From the NCBI GenBank assembly GCA_947460565.1, contig CANHJJ010000056.1:1-9555 (forward strand): a stretch of 9,555 bases of DNA, given 5' to 3'. Made by a program: the position numbers and the translations under genes. This document shows positions 6,693 to 9,555 of this stretch, in pieces. How positions within the stretch are numbered: position 1 is the stretch's first letter; each line of letters opens with the position of its first letter. The notes below the pieces were generated by a model. That model did no database searches, had not been told where the DNA came from, and saw nothing but the letters and a program-made list of their open reading frames with translations. This stretch comes from Bacteroidota bacterium (GTDB lineage Bacteria > Bacteroidota > Bacteroidia > UKL13-3).

Positions 6693-7358
6693 ATGAAAAG
6701 CAATGAAACACTTCAAAAAGAAGTACAAGATGCCATTAAATGGGAACCTCTATTAAATGCAGCAGAAATCGGAGTAATAGCCAAAGACGGAATTGTAACC
6801 TTAACAGGTACAGTTGACAGCTATGCCAAGAAACGTGAAGCTGAATCGGCTGCTAAAAATGTGGCTGGTGTAAAAGCAGTTGCAGAGAAAATTGATATTC
6901 AATTTGGATCGTTTGGAAAGAAAGATGATACCACCATAGCAAAAGATGTGGTAAATGCCTTGTTTCTTGATTGGCAAGTACCAAACGATAAAATTAAGGT
7001 AAAAGTAGAGGATGCTTGGGTTACATTAGAAGGTGAACTAGAATGGAATTACGAAAAAGAAGCAGCTAAAAAAGCGGTGTCAAATGTCACTTCAGTTAAA
7101 GGGGTAACTAACAATATTCATATTACATCGTCCATACTTCATATCATTGAATTGAGTGATATTGAAAATGCACTTGAACGCAGTTGGGCATTGGACTCAT
7201 CTGGCATTAAAGTAAAACTTGATGGGCACAAAGTAGTTTTAAATGGAACAGTAGAATCAATCTACCAAAAAGAAGAAGCTGGCAGGGTGGCTTGGAATGC
7301 ACCAGGAGTAAGAACTGTTGAAAATAATCTTCATGTAGACTACGATTATACTTTTTAA
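6693..7358 (+). CDS. Three-BON-domain protein
   Basis: A 221-residue protein made of three BON domains at about residues 4-71, 78-146 and 153-218. Each has the helix, then 'V-x-L-x-G-x-V/L' strand, then helix with 'A-x-x-V-x-G-V' and a final strand (TLTGTVDS...NVAGVKAV; TLEGELEW...NVTSVKGV; VLNGTVES...NAPGVRTV). BON domains bind phospholipid membranes or small ligands and occur in osmotic and envelope stress proteins such as OsmY. Unlike OsmY there is no signal peptide, so this form is probably cytoplasmic. Database entries of this kind are sometimes mislabelled 'ornithine aminotransferase'; nothing here supports that. The gene has its own conserved promoter blocks and ends 6 bp before a strong stem-loop. 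Confidence 0.92.
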   Translation: MKSNETLQKEVQDAIKWEPLLNAAEIGVIAKDGIVTLTGTVDSYAKKREAESAAKNVAGVKAVAEKIDIQFGSFGKKDDTTIAKDVVNALFLDWQVPNDKIKVKVEDAWVTLEGELEWNYEKEAAKKAVSNVTSVKGVTNNIHITSSILHIIELSDIENALERSWALDSSGIKVKLDGHKVVLNGTVESIYQKEEAGRVAWNAPGVRTVENNLHVDYDYTF

Positions 7359-7364
7359 AAGAAC

Positions 7365-7403
7365 AACAACTAAGCAAAGGGGATATTCCTTTGTTTAGTT
7401 GTT
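7365..7403 (+). terminator. Strong stem-loop after the BON gene
   Basis: AACAACTAAGCAAAGG (7365-7380) pairs with CCTTTGTTTAGTTGTT (7388-7403) along 16 bp with a single G-U pair and a 7-nt loop. The tail is TAATTAT, not a pure T run, although the 3' arm is T-rich. It begins 6 bp after the BON stop and ends 18 bp before the SOUL start, so it may terminate, process or protect the mRNA. Confidence 0.7.
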
Positions 7404-7421
7404 TAATTATCAAAAAACACC

Positions 7422-8021
7422 ATGAAATATTTCATCATCTCAAGCGGGATACTCATATTGGTATTTGCCATTTTTCAAGGATACCAAGCGTTTGCCTTTA
7501 GTAGCACTATTCGTCAAGCCTATAAAGTAATAAAAGTAGAAAAAGAATTTGAAATCAGATACTACCCTTCAGTTACCATAGCCACTATTTCATCCTCTGC
7601 CAAATCCTATAAGGATCTTGGTAATTACGGCTTTCGAAAACTAGCCAATTATATTTTTGGTGGCAATAAAACAAACCAAAAAATTGAAATGACTGCGCCC
7701 GTTCACATGGATATTAACGATTGTTTATCTACCATGAGTTTTGTAATGCCTCCTATATACTCCATCAATAATCTACCCATACCCAACGACTCAACTGTTA
7801 ACTTATCTAATACCTCGAGCGAATATGTTGCAGCCATTACATTCAATGGATTTGCGAGCGACAACGATATTACCTTGTATACCTTGAAACTAGAGAATGC
7901 CTTGAATGAGCTAAAAATTGGCTATTACGGTAATTTCAGATTCTTAGGTTATAACCCGCCTTATCAATTGTTAGGCAGACGAAATGAAGTGATTGTAAGT
8001 GTTAATTGGGATACAAAATAA
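7422..8021 (+). CDS. SOUL heme-binding family protein
   Basis: A 199-residue SOUL/HBP-family protein. An N-terminal hydrophobic segment (about 4-25) is a signal peptide or membrane anchor, possibly cleaved after AFA. The SOUL domain spans about 33-197, with YKVIKVEKEFEIRYYPS at the start, the family signature KIEMTAPVHM (87-96), and the ending GYNPPYQLLGRRNEV (176-190). Family members bind heme or tetrapyrroles in animals and plants; the bacterial role is not settled, and no invariant heme ligand can be pointed to here. The N-terminal hydrophobic stretch would place it in the periplasm or at the membrane. It overlaps no neighbour; the acidic-protein gene follows 8 bp later. No promoter is seen in the 18 bp after the preceding stem-loop, so it may depend on read-through. 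Confidence 0.9.
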   Translation: MKYFIISSGILILVFAIFQGYQAFAFSSTIRQAYKVIKVEKEFEIRYYPSVTIATISSSAKSYKDLGNYGFRKLANYIFGGNKTNQKIEMTAPVHMDINDCLSTMSFVMPPIYSINNLPIPNDSTVNLSNTSSEYVAAITFNGFASDNDITLYTLKLENALNELKIGYYGNFRFLGYNPPYQLLGRRNEVIVSVNWDTK

Positions 8022-8029
8022 ATCAAATT

Positions 8030-8410
8030 ATGCCACATAAAATATTATCCATGATGAATGGAAAAAACAAAAATCATTCAAACCATACCCATAGCTTTAT
8101 TGCCAATGAAGGTGAAATTAACTTTGATGGATACCCCATCTATCCCCCTGAAGATGATATATACGAAAGGTTTCATGAAGAAAGAAACATTGACCCCGAA
8201 GATACAAGCAAAAAAAAGGTAAATAGCAACACCAAGAGAGGTGAACAAAATGAACTTGATTTTGATGAAATGCTTATAGGCGATGACTTGGATATTCCAG
8301 GAGCAGACCTTGATGATAGCCAAGAAGAAATTGGCTCTGAAGACGAGGAAAACAACTACTACAGCCTAGGTGGAGACGACCATGATGATTTAGAAGAAGA
8401 TAGAGAATAA
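8030..8410 (+). CDS. Conserved acidic protein of unknown function
   Basis: A 126-residue, strongly acidic, probably disordered protein without signal peptide. An ordered-looking core YPIYPPEDDIYERFHEE (35-51) is followed by DPEDTSKKK, a DLDIPGADLDD segment (87-96) and the ending GSEDEENNYYSLGGDDHDDLEED (102-124). I recall this C-terminus as highly conserved in Bacteroidota proteins annotated only as hypothetical, often near stress genes. I chose the ATG at 8030: an in-frame TTG at 8006 would add eight residues and overlap the SOUL gene, which is less likely. It lies 8 bp after the SOUL stop, so the two are probably co-transcribed and end at the terminator at 8443. Function unknown; acidity could suit a binding role for cations or basic proteins (speculative). 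Confidence 0.85.
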   Translation: MPHKILSMMNGKNKNHSNHTHSFIANEGEINFDGYPIYPPEDDIYERFHEERNIDPEDTSKKKVNSNTKRGEQNELDFDEMLIGDDLDIPGADLDDSQEEIGSEDEENNYYSLGGDDHDDLEEDRE

Positions 8411-8442
8411 ATAGCTCTGAATAGATAATTATAATTGACAGT

Positions 8443-8476
8443 AAAGTCCTTGAACAAAAGCTTCAGGGATTTTTTT
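8443..8476 (+). terminator. Intrinsic terminator of the plus-strand block
   Basis: AAAGTCCTTGAA (8443-8454) pairs with TTCAGGGATTTT (8462-8473, two G-U pairs) around a 7-nt loop, with a run of seven T at 8470-8476. It lies 33 bp after the acidic-protein stop and is the best terminator in the window. Confidence 0.85.
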
Positions 8477-8673
8477 GCTTAAATCCATTGTATGCTTCCC
8501 CAGAATTAGGACTATTTGTTAATAGACAAATAACAAAATAAGACCTCATTAATCCCCAAATGACAATGATTTCAAAATAATTATTTTTTCGTATTGAAAT
8601 CAAAAAATGAGAATTATGAAAGATATCTTTTAATCATATTTTTAGTATACAGCATTTGTTGAACAACCACCCA
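8477..8673. other. Intergenic gap between convergent genes
   Basis: AT-rich spacer between convergent transcripts. It holds a 9-bp inverted repeat, TGATTTCAA (8567-8575) and TTGAAATCA (8594-8602), with an 18-nt AT-rich loop and no clear T tract in the minus direction. I see no gene and no convincing minus-strand terminator. Confidence 0.5.
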
Positions 8674-9555
8674 CTAAAAAGGTAGTGTAATATAATGAGG
8701 AAGGAAAAAGGCTATAAGCGTTATGGCTGAAAAAAACAAGTACTCACGGATGGGTGTATATTCTCGCATACGAATACCTTCCATTTTGCAATAAATTGCG
8801 AGCATAATTTTCTCTACCAAGAACGAAAGGACGGTTGCATAAGCAATACCATCAATGCCAATGCTGCGCACAAAGACAAAAGAAAGCACAACATTGATGA
8901 TTAAATAATTTGTAGAAACCAAATAAAATACCCTTGTTTTCATCAAACCAGTAATAACTGTTTGAGGAAAAAGCATACGACTAATTATAAGCAAAAGATA
9001 AATATTAAAGATTTTATAGCCTTCTTTCAAATCAACATTATAGGCATATTCAAACAAATACTTGCTTGCAAAAAGCAGTACAATCGTACCTGGAAAAACC
9101 CAATACATAAGCCTGCGTGATGAAACTTTCAATTTGGCCAAACCTTGGTTTAAGAGCCCTTCCCTATTCAAATTGGCAATCTCCCCACTGTATATATTGC
9201 TCAACGAATTGGCAAGAATTAAGAAAATTGGCAACTCCTTGGCTCCATATCTAAAAATAGCGAATTGGGTTTCGTCATAATAATAATCGATGATATAACT
9301 GTTAATATACTCAACGCTTCCAGCCAATAAAATACTAAACATAAAGGGCATAACCTTTATCATAAATTGTTTTAACAAGCGTGTATGAATGCTGATGGTG
9401 GAGTATTTCATTAATAATATGATGGTATAGTTAAACTTAACCATAGCCAAAATTAATAACAAGTTGACTGAAAGATTCAGTGATTGTCTGAAAAATAAGG
9501 GCACACACAACAATACCAAATGGGCCGCATAGGTACTAATGCCCCATAGCAACAT
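8674..9555 (-). CDS. Polysaccharide flippase (Wzx/MOP-like), N-terminus off the right edge
   Basis: The visible 294 codons (with stop) encode the C-terminal part of a polytopic membrane protein, with about eight hydrophobic helices. The loop 'FAIFRYGAKELPIFLILANSLSN' (about 98-120), the pattern 'GLMKTRVFYLVSTNYLIINVVLSF' and 'GIDGIAYATVLSFLVEKIML' are typical of Wzx-type oligosaccharide flippases of the MOP superfamily, which move lipid-linked sugar units across the inner membrane. Such proteins usually have 400-500 residues, so the Met codon at the very edge (9553-9555) is probably internal and the gene continues to the right. It is convergent to the stress-type block and likely belongs to a surface-polysaccharide locus outside the window. 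Confidence 0.82.
   Translation of the reverse strand: MLLWGISTYAAHLVLLCVPLFFRQSLNLSVNLLLILAMVKFNYTIILLMKYSTISIHTRLLKQFMIKVMPFMFSILLAGSVEYINSYIIDYYYDETQFAIFRYGAKELPIFLILANSLSNIYSGEIANLNREGLLNQGLAKLKVSSRRLMYWVFPGTIVLLFASKYLFEYAYNVDLKEGYKIFNIYLLLIISRMLFPQTVITGLMKTRVFYLVSTNYLIINVVLSFVFVRSIGIDGIAYATVLSFLVEKIMLAIYCKMEGIRMREYTPIREYLFFSAITLIAFFLPHYITLPF

Noticed and set aside
8006..8029. In-frame TTG as an upstream start for the acidic protein
   Set aside because: It would overlap the SOUL gene by 16 bp and add eight residues without conserved character; the ATG at 8030 is in the usual position after an A-rich stretch.
8567..8602. 9-bp inverted repeat with an 18-nt loop as flippase terminator
   Set aside because: The loop is long and AT-rich and no T tract follows in the minus direction, so it is noted only in the intergenic entry.
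9553..9555. ATG at the window edge as the true flippase start
   Set aside because: The visible part is only the C-terminal portion compared with the usual family length, so the Met is probably internal.
1..9555. Defence system, prophage, integron or CRISPR content
   Set aside because: No transposase, integrase, phage, restriction or Cas-like protein and no spaced direct repeats were found; the only tandem repeat is inside a coding region.

Overview
The window looks like chromosomal DNA from an AT-rich member of the Bacteroidota. Three things suggest this: start codons follow A-rich stretches with little or no Shine-Dalgarno sequence, candidate promoters fit the Bacteroidota TTG / TAnnTTTG pattern, and several protein families (DUF4199, a 21-residue-repeat PAS kinase, small AraC regulators, an acidic 'SEDEENNYYSLGG' protein) are ones I associate with that phylum. 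No mobile element, tRNA, rRNA or CRISPR array was seen.

Layout. (1) Positions 1-2680, minus strand: a tight three-gene unit of cupin protein, small AraC-type regulator and a large cytoplasmic PAS-PAS histidine kinase that runs off the left edge. The kinase N-terminus carries five 63-bp tandem repeats predicted to form a coiled coil. (2) Positions 2681-2946: divergent promoter region. (3) Positions 2947-8410, plus strand: a run of genes with a stress or maintenance flavour. These are a DUF4199-like membrane protein plus a PPK2-type polyphosphate kinase; a SHOCT membrane protein; a CbpA-type J-domain co-chaperone followed closely by an unrecognised 124-residue protein and a small secreted basic/aromatic protein; a three-BON-domain protein; a SOUL heme-binding-family protein; and a very acidic 126-residue protein. 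The last gene ends at a good intrinsic terminator (8443-8476). (4) Positions 8674-9555, minus strand: the C-terminal part of a Wzx-like polysaccharide flippase entering from the right edge, probably a different functional unit.

How the genes may work together (inference): the left block is a sensing module and the plus-strand block could be an effector set for energy or phosphate stress (PPK2), protein folding (CbpA) and envelope or osmotic stress (BON, SHOCT, SOUL, secreted protein). The best sequence support for co-regulation is that the promoters of the SHOCT gene and the BON gene share three blocks at almost identical spacing: GTAAACCATRCAA, TGTAASTA 29 bp later, and CAYCTTTGTT 55-56 bp after the first. 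A second non-coding signal lies at 6427-6568: a textbook-like Bacteroidota promoter, a stable hairpin and a terminator-like hairpin with a T tract, together resembling a small RNA gene of about 105 nt or an attenuated leader.
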